A stretch of 64,000 nt of DNA, from positions 26,282 through 90,281 of the forward strand of contig JAEZKP010000010.1 in NCBI GenBank assembly GCA_023436145.1, written 5' to 3'. Every line of letters starts with the position of its first letter. The first letter of the stretch is position 1. Positions 34,007-43,631 of this stretch are shown here, piece after piece. The notes beneath the pieces were generated by a model. That model saw only the letters and a program-made list of their open reading frames with translations. It was not told the origin of the DNA and made no database searches. The DNA is from Fibrobacterota bacterium (GTDB lineage: Bacteria; Fibrobacterota; Chitinivibrionia; Chitinivibrionales; Chitinispirillaceae). The position numbers and the translations under genes are program-made.

Positions 34007-37000
34007 ATGGATGAAAGGAAACTCCAAAAGGTGATTTTCCGTAAACTTCAACTGATTGTTTCCATGCTTCTGGTGCTTCACACAATCCCATGGTCTCAAG
34101 CTGCACTGCAGTGGCGTATTTACAAAAGCAGTAGTAATTGTTGGTTGGCTTCCCCATCAGGTCTTTTGATTTTCTCCTCTTCAACCCGTACGATTCGTCC
34201 TGTGACAATAGATCCGGTGAGAAAGATAAGCTCGATAACTGATATAGTTGAGTTCGAAGGATATCTTTTTGTTTCTACCGATGCCGGATTATATAAGATT
34301 GACATGAATACCCAGAGCAGTGAACGTATTTCCTTTCCTGAGGATCAGATAATTCATGGCAAAATAACCGTTGATATGGATTACATATGGTTGGCAGATA
34401 ATAATCTTCTTTATAGTTATGACCGGTTGAGTGCAGAATGGCGAAATTATACAATTCCTGGAGAGAACACGAAAATAACAGGTATTCACAGCAACGGTGA
34501 AACTGTTATTTGTATCGGTAAAGCATCAGTAAACACGTTCTCCATTTCCACAGAAAAATGGAATACCAATATTTTCAGTGGCAATGTTTCGGATTCGGCA
34601 ATTTACTTTGTGGGCAAGAACACACTCAATTTAATAAACAATAATTCAATACAGCGCTATATGCCGTCCTCCTTTTCCTGGGAAACCACTGTCACAGAAT
34701 CGGTACCACGGGATTATCTGGATGAAGATTCAACAATCTATTATGTAGATGGTGATAAATTAATGAAATTAATCTCTTCAACCAGTGTAATTCGTCCTTT
34801 GGATATTCCCCAGACAGGTGAGATTCATGCATTTTCTAAAATCACAGATACAATGCTTATTGCCACCCAGAAACGGATCATAAAGTACAATATCAGTTCC
34901 GGATCAATGGACTTTATTGAATACAGTACAGATCTGGACGCCTCCAGCATTGAAAAAATTTCTTTCCATGACAAATTTCTGATCGTCATTTGTAAAACAT
35001 ATATCGCTTTGTATGATATTGCAAACCGGTCATGGCAAAAGACATCGCGTGGTGAACTTAAGCAGAAGGTAAGAGCTGTCTCCTGGGATGACAAGGGATT
35101 TATTGCCAGATACAGTCCCGGTTATCAATCCTCTTTAACCGGGAGTTTTGAAGAAAACTTTACGTTACGATTAAAAGGATTCGTATATGATACCAGTGTT
35201 CATATCAGGAGAGAAGGTGGCCAGACTATAAGGGACACAACCATTAAAAGCACCAGATTATTTGGTTACTCCCTCCCCAACCTTCCACTGATGAATTTAA
35301 ATTTCAGAACTACAGATCCTCATGACCGTAACCTTGATGTTACATTTAATAACACCAGTCTCAGTACAGTTCCAAGTAAAGGAATTTATTATCAGGGAAA
35401 CCGGGATGACCGGTTGAATTCCATAAAAATCGGTACTACTTCCAGCAATCAGTTCTCGTCAACCACATTACCTGCAGCCCAGATGGAAGGTGGAAGCGTT
35501 GTTATCGAGAGTAAAAAACGTACTGAGGGACGCGATCGTAAAATTCTGAGGGTAGCTGCCGGATCAGGTTTAATCACCACTAAAACCCAATGGCGGACTC
35601 TTCCGTTCCGCAGTGATGGAACTTATTACCTTATTGACAAGAAAAACAATCATTTCGACAGTCTGAAGAACGATGACGACATTCTCAATCCGGATACATT
35701 CGACATTTCAGAATCAGATTCTTTGTCAAACGACACAACCAGGATAGTTCCAGGATCAGTTCTGGTGTGGGTCGATGGAGAACCACTTGATTCCTCTGAA
35801 TATACCTTTTATAGCCTTACAGGAAAGCTTCAATTTACTTCTGATGCACCGGTTGACCCGGTCTCTGTAATTTCCATTCAATATAAGATACAAACTGTTC
35901 CGGATGGCGGAATTAATGGGGTTGAGCTCCTTCCTAAACACAATTTCGGTTTACTTCATTTCGGTTCAATTAATCTTTCTCCACGGGAATGGATTTCAGC
36001 CAGAGTTGGAATCGCAGGTCTTGATTCCGATGCTTTTTCATCTGGAAAACCCAGTCCTGTTATCAATGCTTCGCTTCCTCTCGAAATCAGAAAAGACAGA
36101 CTTTTCATAAAACTTAATCCTGAATATTCCTTTAATGCAGAGACAGGTGCCAAAGCCGGGTCAGCCTCACTGCAAAGCCGTTTTGGGAAAAAAACAGGAG
36201 TGGTTTTCAATGGTATGTTTGCCGATACTAATTATATCACCACAGATACTCTTTCCTATGGCTATGGAGCAATCAGAAACCAGTATGATTTTTCTTTAAC
36301 TCATGATATTAAAAATGAAATACCTCTTTCTTATTATCAGCATCGCCGCTATGCCGAGAATGGAATTGAGAGCCGTTTTTCCGCCCAGGCAGGAGCCCAT
36401 TTTCCCGGTTTTCCTTTTTTGGATCTTTCCTTATCACGAACCTCGATAGAGCACTTTTCCACACCTGATTCCGAGAAAACCGCATTCGACAGCCTGTTTA
36501 ATACCAAGGACAAAATGAGGTTTCGCCTTTATGAAACCTCCTCCAAAATTCTGGAAAAAGTGACCCATATAAAAAAGGTAAGTTATGATCTGTCTCACTC
36601 AGAATATCGTTATGAATCAGAAGGGAAAAGCTGGCGCAATGGAAGAATGAGTACAGCAGAGATAACTATAGCCCCGATTCAGCCGATAACCATATCTGGT
36701 AACCTCCTTTTTCAGGGCGGGATAGATATTGACAGTATGCCATCATCCATTTTACGTCCCAGTCTGGAACTTCAGACAATAAATGCTCCAAAAGGCATCG
36801 ATTTTAATGCCGCTTACTATCTAAATTATGGAAAATACAGTTCAGAAGACAGCAGCACCGACACAATCACCCGGTCAATGAATATCATTATTAAACCAGG
36901 CATGTGGTTACCAGCTCTGCGATGGCTTTCTCCCCGTGCGGCAGTTTCACAAGACATAAACTGTGTATTCAATGTTGCAGGACCTGATTTTTGGGAAATT

Positions 37001-37576
37001 TTGACCGGATCTCATGGTTCCAGAACCTATAATCTTCAAAGAAGTTTCGGGTTTAACATTTTCCCTACGGATGAGATTCTTTTGAGGAACAATAACGAAT
37101 TTTCAAAAATTGACACCAGTGACTTTTTCAAGACTACAAATGACATACAGATCTGGCTGGGATCGAGAAACTTCTGGCAGGCGATATGGAACTATTCTTC
37201 AAAGAATCAGCTTCATAACGGAAGTATAATTTATGACCGGACCTGGGCACCCTGGCTACGGACATCACCAGGCATAGCAATTAACAGCATGAACGATTCC
37301 ACCGGTAATAAACTGGAATTAAATCCCTCCTTAAAATTAAATATCAATTATCAGGACTTCTGGATTGTTAAAATATTTTCCACCTCGCATGATTTCAAAC
37401 TGATCTGGACCAGACAGTATAATGAGTTTAACAGTACACCTAACATTGCCTATTCTTTTAATGTGACCATTTTATTGCGACCAAATATTCAAATCAACAA
37501 TTTTGAGATTTTTGCATTTAAACAAAATAAAATATCGGATTTTCAAAGCAGAACATCATTAGTTATGAATTTTTAG
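34007..37576 (+). CDS. Outer membrane propeller-barrel protein, cassette copy 1
   Basis: 1189-aa exported protein (signal peptide ends near PWSQA). Residues about 34-360 form propeller-like blades, for example FEGYLFVSTDAGLYKIDMNT, MDYIWLADNNLLYSYDRLS and DSTIYYVDGDKLMKL. A middle region has GIYYQGNRDDRLNSIKIG and MEGGSVVIESKKR, then VLVWVDGEPLDSSEYTFYS, which recalls SprA-type repeats. The second half has alternating amphipathic strands and ends in a terminal Phe (SLVMNF), as outer-membrane barrels do. The paralogue at 43632-47138 is colinear along its length. It is followed 47 bases later by the small lipoprotein gene. The function is unknown; a surface transporter or assembly platform is inference. 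Confidence 0.75.
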   Translation: MDERKLQKVIFRKLQLIVSMLLVLHTIPWSQAALQWRIYKSSSNCWLASPSGLLIFSSSTRTIRPVTIDPVRKISSITDIVEFEGYLFVSTDAGLYKIDMNTQSSERISFPEDQIIHGKITVDMDYIWLADNNLLYSYDRLSAEWRNYTIPGENTKITGIHSNGETVICIGKASVNTFSISTEKWNTNIFSGNVSDSAIYFVGKNTLNLINNNSIQRYMPSSFSWETTVTESVPRDYLDEDSTIYYVDGDKLMKLISSTSVIRPLDIPQTGEIHAFSKITDTMLIATQKRIIKYNISSGSMDFIEYSTDLDASSIEKISFHDKFLIVICKTYIALYDIANRSWQKTSRGELKQKVRAVSWDDKGFIARYSPGYQSSLTGSFEENFTLRLKGFVYDTSVHIRREGGQTIRDTTIKSTRLFGYSLPNLPLMNLNFRTTDPHDRNLDVTFNNTSLSTVPSKGIYYQGNRDDRLNSIKIGTTSSNQFSSTTLPAAQMEGGSVVIESKKRTEGRDRKILRVAAGSGLITTKTQWRTLPFRSDGTYYLIDKKNNHFDSLKNDDDILNPDTFDISESDSLSNDTTRIVPGSVLVWVDGEPLDSSEYTFYSLTGKLQFTSDAPVDPVSVISIQYKIQTVPDGGINGVELLPKHNFGLLHFGSINLSPREWISARVGIAGLDSDAFSSGKPSPVINASLPLEIRKDRLFIKLNPEYSFNAETGAKAGSASLQSRFGKKTGVVFNGMFADTNYITTDTLSYGYGAIRNQYDFSLTHDIKNEIPLSYYQHRRYAENGIESRFSAQAGAHFPGFPFLDLSLSRTSIEHFSTPDSEKTAFDSLFNTKDKMRFRLYETSSKILEKVTHIKKVSYDLSHSEYRYESEGKSWRNGRMSTAEITIAPIQPITISGNLLFQGGIDIDSMPSSILRPSLELQTINAPKGIDFNAAYYLNYGKYSSEDSSTDTITRSMNIIIKPGMWLPALRWLSPRAAVSQDINCVFNVAGPDFWEILTGSHGSRTYNLQRSFGFNIFPTDEILLRNNNEFSKIDTSDFFKTTNDIQIWLGSRNFWQAIWNYSSKNQLHNGSIIYDRTWAPWLRTSPGIAINSMNDSTGNKLELNPSLKLNINYQDFWIVKIFSTSHDFKLIWTRQYNEFNSTPNIAYSFNVTILLRPNIQINNFEIFAFKQNKISDFQSRTSLVMNF

Positions 37577-37623
37577 CTATCAAGTAGAATTATTTTTTTA
37601 CCATTTCTTCAGGGGGTTGCATT

Positions 37624-38178
37624 ATGAAAAAAGTTGTTACGTTGACCTTTTTATTTTCCGCACTTCTGCTGTTTATTTCTTCATGTGAACTGGAATCAGA
37701 GAATAATAATTCAAGTCGCGGGGTCAAAGCACTCAGACTTGCGGAAACCGATATCAGCGGCTGGACTGAGGATGCAGGGGGGTTTGATGCGTATAACTCG
37801 GATGATCTGCAGAAACATATAAACGGAGATGCTCCAAACTATACTAAGAACGGGCTGGTTGAAGGAATTTTGCAGTACATGTCGAAATCCGATAAAAAGG
37901 CCTTTATAATGGTAATGGATTTTGGAACTGAAGCCTCAGCCATTTCCATGTATAATGATATGAGTAACCGGAACAGCAACAAGGAATCAGCTGGAGAGTA
38001 CAACCTTTCAACTGCCCAATTAGACATTTCACCTTCTTCCGGTGTTAATGCATATGCTCATTTCAACCAGTTTTTTATAGAAATAAGGTTGACTGATTTT
38101 TCAAAAAAATCAGAGTCCCTGGAGGTAGCAACCAGCATGATAGAGGTGTTTGAAGAAAAAATTAGTGAGCTGAAATAA
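37624..38178 (+). CDS. Small lipoprotein, DUF6599-like, cassette copy 1
   Basis: 184-aa lipoprotein with a classical signal and lipobox (LLFISSC, Cys at 21). The mature part has GWTEDAGGFDAYNSDDLQKH, then INGDAPNYTKNGLVEGILQY and VMDFGTEASAISMYND. This pattern (a 'G-A-x-x-Y' turn followed by a 'D-G/F-T-x-x-A' strand-helix) resembles DUF6599-type proteins, which I recall near DUF362 genes; the assignment is tentative. The paralogue at 42982-43557 shares the WVMDFGTEANAKELYN segment. It is the middle gene of the three-gene cassette. Confidence 0.75.
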   Translation: MKKVVTLTFLFSALLLFISSCELESENNNSSRGVKALRLAETDISGWTEDAGGFDAYNSDDLQKHINGDAPNYTKNGLVEGILQYMSKSDKKAFIMVMDFGTEASAISMYNDMSNRNSNKESAGEYNLSTAQLDISPSSGVNAYAHFNQFFIEIRLTDFSKKSESLEVATSMIEVFEEKISELK

Positions 38179-38252
38179 GTTCGAAGATTAAATCAAGGGT
38201 ATATTTCCTGTAAAAAAGCTGCCCTTCAGAAACAAAATCCAGGAGATGCACT

Positions 38253-39704
38253 ATGGCAAAGAATACTGTCAGTAGAAGAGCCTTTTTAAAAGGTACCACC
38301 GCCACCGCAACTGCAGCGCTCACACAGGGCACATTAAAAAACGTGTTTGCTCAACAATCAACGGAACTGAAGCCCGGTCCAGGAAACAAGTGGCCTGGAA
38401 GAGTGGTAATCAATTTTAATAAAAACGCAGTCAACTGGAACGGTGATCTGGCAACAGCAGTACCAGATGTAATCAAATCCATGATCGATGATTCTATTTT
38501 ATTCTTAACAGAGAAGAATGATATTGGTGAAGCCTGGAAAACAGTTTTCCCGGATTCATTAACCGCTCAATCAAAAATTGCAATTAAAGTTCCCCTGGGA
38601 TGTGCAATCCAAAAGATTGCCCCACACTGGGCAGCTTCCAAAGCAATAATCGATGGATTGCAGAAAATGGATTTCAATGGGACTAAATTTCCCGCAACAA
38701 ACATTACAATTTACGATATGAATTGCCAGAACAAGCTCCAGTCTTATGGATATACCACACAAAATCTGGGTAACGTAAAAATAGTTTATGACTCTATGGG
38801 CTCAGGATTTACAGATGGCGCAAAATCAGGTAACAGTACACTTCAATATGCTAAATCACTAAATGGAGCAGATTTTTTAATTAACCTCTTTCGACCGGGT
38901 GGACATAGTGACTGGGGAGAGGGATTTACTCTTGGTTTTAAAAACCATTATGGCACATATAACCCTAAACATGATTCTACACCACCTTACCTCCGTGATA
39001 TTAATTGCACAGGTGTTGTTTACAATAAAAATGTGCTTTCTATATGCTACGGAATTTTTGGTGCCAAAGAAGCCTCCGGAGCACCCGGCTCATCTGATGT
39101 CTCCTACTATAATTATGTGCGCAACGTAGATTCAACCATCACCAATGCAAACCACCCACCTTGTACAATCATTATGAGCACAGATCCTATAACTGCAGAA
39201 ATGCAGACTATAAAAATGATGCGCCAAAGAGAGCAAAATCCTAAAGCCTTTGATAAAGCATCCATGCCCAAATATTTGAAAGCATCAGGAGGAGTGAGTG
39301 GGACATTGAACCCCACCTACAATATAGGTATCATCGATGAAGCTGAAATGGATATCAGAAAGATCATCAATGGAGAAAAAATTGGTGTTAAAGTCAAGGA
39401 TAAAAATGCGCTTTTCCAGACTTTCAGCTCAAAAATCAGTATTCATAAGATCAGTGGTCAGAATATAACTCTTATCCATTACTCGTTACCAGATGCCAAA
39501 ATGGGCAGTTCAGCGAAACTGGAGATTTTCGATCTGAAAGGAAGTTTGATACGAAGTCTTTCCGGGATTATTGCAGGGGCAATGAATAATGTGTCCTGGG
39601 ATGAAAAAGACTCTGCAGGAAAACTGGTTAACAACGGCACCTATCTTCTCAGACTCACTTCAGGCAATATCAATTTGTCTGAGCGTTTTACCATTATCCG
39701 GTAA
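38253..39704 (+). CDS. Tat-signal DUF362 protein with FlgD/T9SS-like tail, copy 1
   Basis: 483-aa protein. A canonical Tat motif (SRRAFLKG) and hydrophobic stretch end near VFAQQ. The DUF362 body has AIKVPLGC, DFLINLFRPGGHSDWGEGFT, GFKNHYGTY and a STDPITAEMQTIKM end. The last 85 residues form an Ig-like domain: KLEIFDLKGSLIRSLSG, NNVSWDEKDSAGKLVNNGTY, LSERFTIIR. This matches FlgD-type or T9SS type-A C-terminal domains. A protein with both a Tat signal and such a tail would be folded before export and then presented to an outer-membrane exporter. AGGAG lies eight bases before the start. It ends in a terminator hairpin. Confidence 0.88.
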   Translation: MAKNTVSRRAFLKGTTATATAALTQGTLKNVFAQQSTELKPGPGNKWPGRVVINFNKNAVNWNGDLATAVPDVIKSMIDDSILFLTEKNDIGEAWKTVFPDSLTAQSKIAIKVPLGCAIQKIAPHWAASKAIIDGLQKMDFNGTKFPATNITIYDMNCQNKLQSYGYTTQNLGNVKIVYDSMGSGFTDGAKSGNSTLQYAKSLNGADFLINLFRPGGHSDWGEGFTLGFKNHYGTYNPKHDSTPPYLRDINCTGVVYNKNVLSICYGIFGAKEASGAPGSSDVSYYNYVRNVDSTITNANHPPCTIIMSTDPITAEMQTIKMMRQREQNPKAFDKASMPKYLKASGGVSGTLNPTYNIGIIDEAEMDIRKIINGEKIGVKVKDKNALFQTFSSKISIHKISGQNITLIHYSLPDAKMGSSAKLEIFDLKGSLIRSLSGIIAGAMNNVSWDEKDSAGKLVNNGTYLLRLTSGNINLSERFTIIR

Positions 39705-39753
39705 CAGGAGCTACTGTGTAATATAAAGATGCTCCTGGAAATCATGTGTGATT

Positions 39754-39780
39754 GGCGGCATTAATTGCCGCCATTTCTTT
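39754..39780 (+). terminator. Intrinsic terminator after cassette copy 1
   Basis: GGCGGCA (39754-39760), loop TTAAT, TGCCGCC (39766-39772), then ATTTCTTT. It lies 49 bases after the DUF362 stop. Confidence 0.7.
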
Positions 39781-40142
39781 ATAATTCAGTAAACCTTTAT
39801 TCTCTTCTTTGGGATCTTACCAAGTGTCAATTTTAAAGAAAAGCTGAAAGTCCACAATTGTAAAACTCCAATATTAATCCGCTCCACAATACCAAAACAG
39901 GGTAGCTTGTTTGCAAGATGGTGAAAATTAATTTTAAGATGAGATCAAGTAAACAGAACTTTGCACTTTCAGTATCAACAAACTAAACAGTAGTTTTGAA
40001 TCCATGATTTGCCCGTTACGCGGCTTGAATATAATTGGTCAAAATGGTTATATTTAAACTCTACAACTTTCTGGAGGTACTTTGACGTCTTTTTGCGACA
40101 TGGAGAGTTGCTCTTTGCAGATACAAAACACGCTCCTGTACC

Positions 40143-40170
40143 ATGACGACACGGCATATCGTGTCATCAT
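40143..40170. promoter_or_regulatory. Hairpin upstream of the central propeller gene
   Basis: ATGACGACACG, loop GCATAT, CGTGTCATCAT: 11 pairs with one mismatch, ending 63 bases before the ATG at 40234. It could be an operator or a leader structure; nothing in the sequence decides. Confidence 0.35.
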
Positions 40171-40233
40171 CACTACTGCAATGAGAAAGCATTTACGAAT
40201 TGTAACCTCCTCCGTAACCCGGGTCCGTCTGAA

Positions 40234-41133
40234 ATGATTACAGGCATTCGCTTCACCGGAGATCTTCGATCTATACTTTTGCGAGTCAGTCGATTCTCTC
40301 AACTAGCAACACCGGTTTTATTTTCTCTCTTAATTTTCTGCCAAAGAGAACCCCATTTTCATGTTATCCCTGCACCATTTGTGTACGCAATCGTGGAGCA
40401 TAACGACTCGATTTACTACTCGACCCCTTCTGGTGAAATTTTGCGGTTTCATCCCGACAATCCGGATTCAATTGTCCATATAGCCCTTATAAAAGGCTAC
40501 CCCATCAGGAGTTTCGCTTTCAAAAAAGACGGCACACTCTACGCTTCATCCTATGAAACCGGTATTCACCGTTTAACTAACGATACACTGGTTGCGGAGC
40601 CGAAGATGATGCGGGAGGCCTGGTCGATGAAACTGGATGATTTTGATAATATCTGGTTGGCCGGCAGATGGGGAGTGTTCAGGCAAAAAGACGATACTCT
40701 GATAAAATTTGCCAATTTTCGGGAAGCTTATGATATCGATTTTTATCAAGGCCAGCTTGCTGTGGCGCACAACTCAGGAATAACCCTTTATGACACCTCC
40801 AGCGGCCAGATCAAAATAAAATTCTCCAAAAATACGATTTTCTGGACAATAGATATTTTTGACTCGCTATTAACCGGTGGTGGTGTTCAAACCTGTGTAT
40901 TATTCAAAAATCATCATGAGCAATACATTCAGCTGGAAAGAAATCATAATATCCCGTGGTCCATAGTCAGAGATGAAAATGACAATATTCTTCTGGGTAC
41001 GGAAAAAGGGCTTTACCGGATCCGTACCGGAAGGAAGAATGCAGAGTGCATAGGGTTTAAAGGGAAATGCATTAAATCACTTATTATCGATCGGAAAGGC
41101 CGGTTGTGGGTGGGGCGTTATTATAAACAATAA
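40234..41133 (+). CDS. Small propeller lipoprotein between the cassettes
   Basis: 299-aa protein. The long N-terminus carries a signal-like segment with a possible lipobox (LLIFC, Cys about 39). The rest is a six- or seven-bladed propeller with short repeats such as DSIYYSTPSGEILRFHPDN, DGTLYASSYETGIHRLTND, FDNIWLAGRWGVFRQKDD and NDNILLGTEKGLYRIRTG, ending GRLWVGRYYKQ. The blades resemble periplasmic sensor propellers (two-component-regulator type) and, loosely, the N-terminal halves of the two large cassette proteins. It stands alone between the two inverted cassettes. The function is unknown. Confidence 0.7.
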   Translation: MITGIRFTGDLRSILLRVSRFSQLATPVLFSLLIFCQREPHFHVIPAPFVYAIVEHNDSIYYSTPSGEILRFHPDNPDSIVHIALIKGYPIRSFAFKKDGTLYASSYETGIHRLTNDTLVAEPKMMREAWSMKLDDFDNIWLAGRWGVFRQKDDTLIKFANFREAYDIDFYQGQLAVAHNSGITLYDTSSGQIKIKFSKNTIFWTIDIFDSLLTGGGVQTCVLFKNHHEQYIQLERNHNIPWSIVRDENDNILLGTEKGLYRIRTGRKNAECIGFKGKCIKSLIIDRKGRLWVGRYYKQ

Positions 41134-41285
41134 AACCGGTCCTTTATTAATTAGCTGCAAATCAAATGACTGGCAATTTAATCCTGAATCGTGCTTTAAA
41201 CCCGGGGCAGAAAATCAGCTACAGGCACCTTACCTTTCAGGGTAGGAATGATGCGAATTTTACACGATAGAATACACCCCAGGGT

Positions 41286-42707
41286 TTACTGTACTACTGT
41301 CAACCGCAAAGTTTCAGTGAAACTGCCAGCAAAGAGGCTCACAGCATAGGAGCCAGGCGAAACCATATTTCCACTGGCTGTACACCCGTCCCAATGCAGA
41401 GATTGCGCACCAGGTTTACCTTTTATTTCACGCACCATCCGTCCCTTCATGTCGACAATGCGCACTCTCAGGCTTTCGCTATTGCCTCGAGGCAAAGAGA
41501 AGTGCAATGTGGACTTTCGCATTGATGAGCCGGTAAGTGTAAAGGTGATATCATCAGTGGATGGGTGGGCATTGACTTTTCTAATTGAAACCGTATCCGG
41601 GGTCATCTCCACCCATTCAGGGTCTGTCTCCTGGTAACCGAAGGCGGTAAGAAACTGCGGGATCACCTGTTTCTGATGGTTGGTCACCCCCATCAGTTTT
41701 TCGCGAATTTCCTTGACACAACAGTAGTCAACCGCACCTGCAAATGTTCCCATGATAAGCCGGTCAGGCTTACTGTCAACACTCCCGGAAGGGCCGTCCT
41801 TCATTGCCCACAATGAGTCGATAATGCATAACTGCTGTCTGACAGGATTACCCCCGACAATTTCGGGAATTTTATTGATATTGATGAGTCCCTTGGTAGA
41901 ATGCAGATGCATTGCCATCAATGTTCCACCATACATCCCTCCGCCTGAACCACTGCTAAGAAACGTGCCGAAATGATTTTTAAGGCACAATGTAGTCATT
42001 CCTACATTAAAGGTTGGGCTGTTGTGTCCTTTATTGACTGCGATATTCACAATTATGTCGGTTGCACCTTTTACCAGGTCACCCGGAGCGAACCCGGCGC
42101 TGATTTCAGGAATCTTCACATCGGTTTGACCGCCGACAGCACTGTAATTGTTTGACAAAACCGCCCGAATTTTTTTACTGTCTGTTAAACTGACTGATGA
42201 TTGGTATGTTTTCCAGCTCATCCCCTGCCCGTCAAACATGACGATATTCGCTGGTTGAACGCCGAAATCGATCAACACGTCCACGATTTTCTTAATAACC
42301 GATACCCGGGCAAGCATTTTACTTTCAACACAATTGAGTTTGATGAACACTTTAGTATCTTTCCATGGTTTAGCCGACCTGAAGATCGTCTTCCAGGCTT
42401 CATCCGCAGTAGCTCTTCCTGTAAGGTGCATTGCCATTTTGTCCATATTTTCACGGATCCTCTGATCATCGACAACACTATTTTGTGCACTGAATGAACT
42501 ACCTGTAGGAGTTCCGGCCATTTTCGGATCGTGCATGCAGATTACACGCATATTGTCGATATCCGGATTAACAGGCATTTTATCGGTCCAGACAAAACCG
42601 CTCTGCACCGGTTTAGCTATTGCAGACTTAATTCCACCACCGGTAAGTGTTATTCCGGCAACGCCCTCCACAGTAGATTTAATAAACGACCGACGATTCA
42701 ATGACAT
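41286..42707 (-). CDS. Tat-signal DUF362 protein with FlgD/T9SS-like tail, copy 2
   Basis: 473-aa paralogue of the protein at 38253-39704. Tat motif NRRSFIKS; DUF362 segments VFIKLNCVESKMLARV, DIIVNIAVNKGHNSPTFNVG, CLKNHFGTF and MGTFAGAVDYCCVKEI. The Ig-like tail is again FlgD/T9SS-like (LRVRIVDMKGRMVREIKG, SLHWDGCTASGNMVSPGSY). The last gene of the minus-strand cassette, 274 bases after the small lipoprotein, against 74 bases in the plus-strand copy. I see no 4Fe-4S motif in either copy, so any electron-transfer role would need a partner such as the polyferredoxin. Confidence 0.88.
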   Translation of the reverse strand: MSLNRRSFIKSTVEGVAGITLTGGGIKSAIAKPVQSGFVWTDKMPVNPDIDNMRVICMHDPKMAGTPTGSSFSAQNSVVDDQRIRENMDKMAMHLTGRATADEAWKTIFRSAKPWKDTKVFIKLNCVESKMLARVSVIKKIVDVLIDFGVQPANIVMFDGQGMSWKTYQSSVSLTDSKKIRAVLSNNYSAVGGQTDVKIPEISAGFAPGDLVKGATDIIVNIAVNKGHNSPTFNVGMTTLCLKNHFGTFLSSGSGGGMYGGTLMAMHLHSTKGLININKIPEIVGGNPVRQQLCIIDSLWAMKDGPSGSVDSKPDRLIMGTFAGAVDYCCVKEIREKLMGVTNHQKQVIPQFLTAFGYQETDPEWVEMTPDTVSIRKVNAHPSTDDITFTLTGSSMRKSTLHFSLPRGNSESLRVRIVDMKGRMVREIKGKPGAQSLHWDGCTASGNMVSPGSYAVSLFAGSFTETLRLTVVQ

Positions 42708-42981
42708 GGTGCCCAGCCTTTCATTTAGTCGATTTCACATTTCTGAGATTATTAATTTGTAAAGGTTACATTGACCACAGATGTTCTGATCTTATGCCGG
42801 GTGGGAGCTTTTCATTTATGATCGGCGTGAGATAATAATACTCCCTGAAGATACTTTTTCAACATTACTTTTATTAGTTGCATACCAGGAGTCATATGGT
42901 TTAAAATCAATGTAAATCTTTTACTGGAAAGGGTATTAAATCGATTTCCAATACCCAATCCATTTCTGCTAGTTAGCTCCT

Positions 42982-43557
42982 TTATAATAATCCCAGCTCT
43001 TTTATTTTCTGCTCAATAGTCTGAAGAAATTCAACTGTCCTTTCTTTAGCTTCACTCTTGTTGGTACCGAATCCATCCAACCATAACAGCACAATATATT
43101 TACCGAAAACCGCAAAACCGTCATACCCATACTGGCTTGATTTCACAAAGGCCTTGGTTTCTTGATATGAACCGGCAGCCTCTTTAACGGATGCGTATTG
43201 CTGAAGCTTGGTATTATAGAGCTCTTTTGCATTAGCTTCGGTGCCGAAATCCATTACCCAGCTTCGATATGTCTGCTCACCTTTTATCATCTCCTGGCAA
43301 AAGCCCTCAGTCAACCCCTTATCAGCATACTCAGCGGCACCACCGTTAACCAGTTGTACCATATTAGCGGCGCTGAATTTTACAAACCCTTTGGGATAGG
43401 TGGCTTCATCACAATTCCATCCGGAGATTTCTCCATTTTCGAACTTCGCTGATTCAAGGGTGCTAGCTCTTCCCCCTTCATCAGATGTAACCCGGCAAGA
43501 CAACATGATAAGGCCCGTTGACACGAGTAAGGTTCCCCATTTCAATATAGTTTTCAT
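42982..43557 (-). CDS. Small lipoprotein, DUF6599-like, cassette copy 2
   Basis: 191-aa paralogue of the lipoprotein at 37624-38178. Lipobox LIMLSC with Cys at 21. The mature part repeats the family landmarks: GEISGWNCDEATY, LVNGGAAEYADKGLTEGF, RSWVMDFGTEANAKELYN, and a helical end ERTVEFLQTIEQKIKEL. An AGGAGG Shine-Dalgarno lies five bases before the ATG. Middle gene of the minus-strand cassette, 74 bases after the large outer membrane protein. The DUF6599 assignment is tentative. Confidence 0.75.
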   Translation of the reverse strand: MKTILKWGTLLVSTGLIMLSCRVTSDEGGRASTLESAKFENGEISGWNCDEATYPKGFVKFSAANMVQLVNGGAAEYADKGLTEGFCQEMIKGEQTYRSWVMDFGTEANAKELYNTKLQQYASVKEAAGSYQETKAFVKSSQYGYDGFAVFGKYIVLLWLDGFGTNKSEAKERTVEFLQTIEQKIKELGLL

Positions 43558-43631
43558 AAATACCTCCTTAAATAAGTTGTGTAATTTACAATGTTATCCC
43601 TGTCTGTTTCCGCAAGATATTTGGCTTTCCA

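Larger units (their letters stand above)
39705..40233. other. Intergenic region with terminator and upstream hairpin
   Basis: 529 bp between two plus-strand genes. It holds the terminator at 39754-39780 and an 11-bp, one-mismatch hairpin at 40143-40170, 63 bases before the next start. No gene is supported on either strand. Confidence 0.6.
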
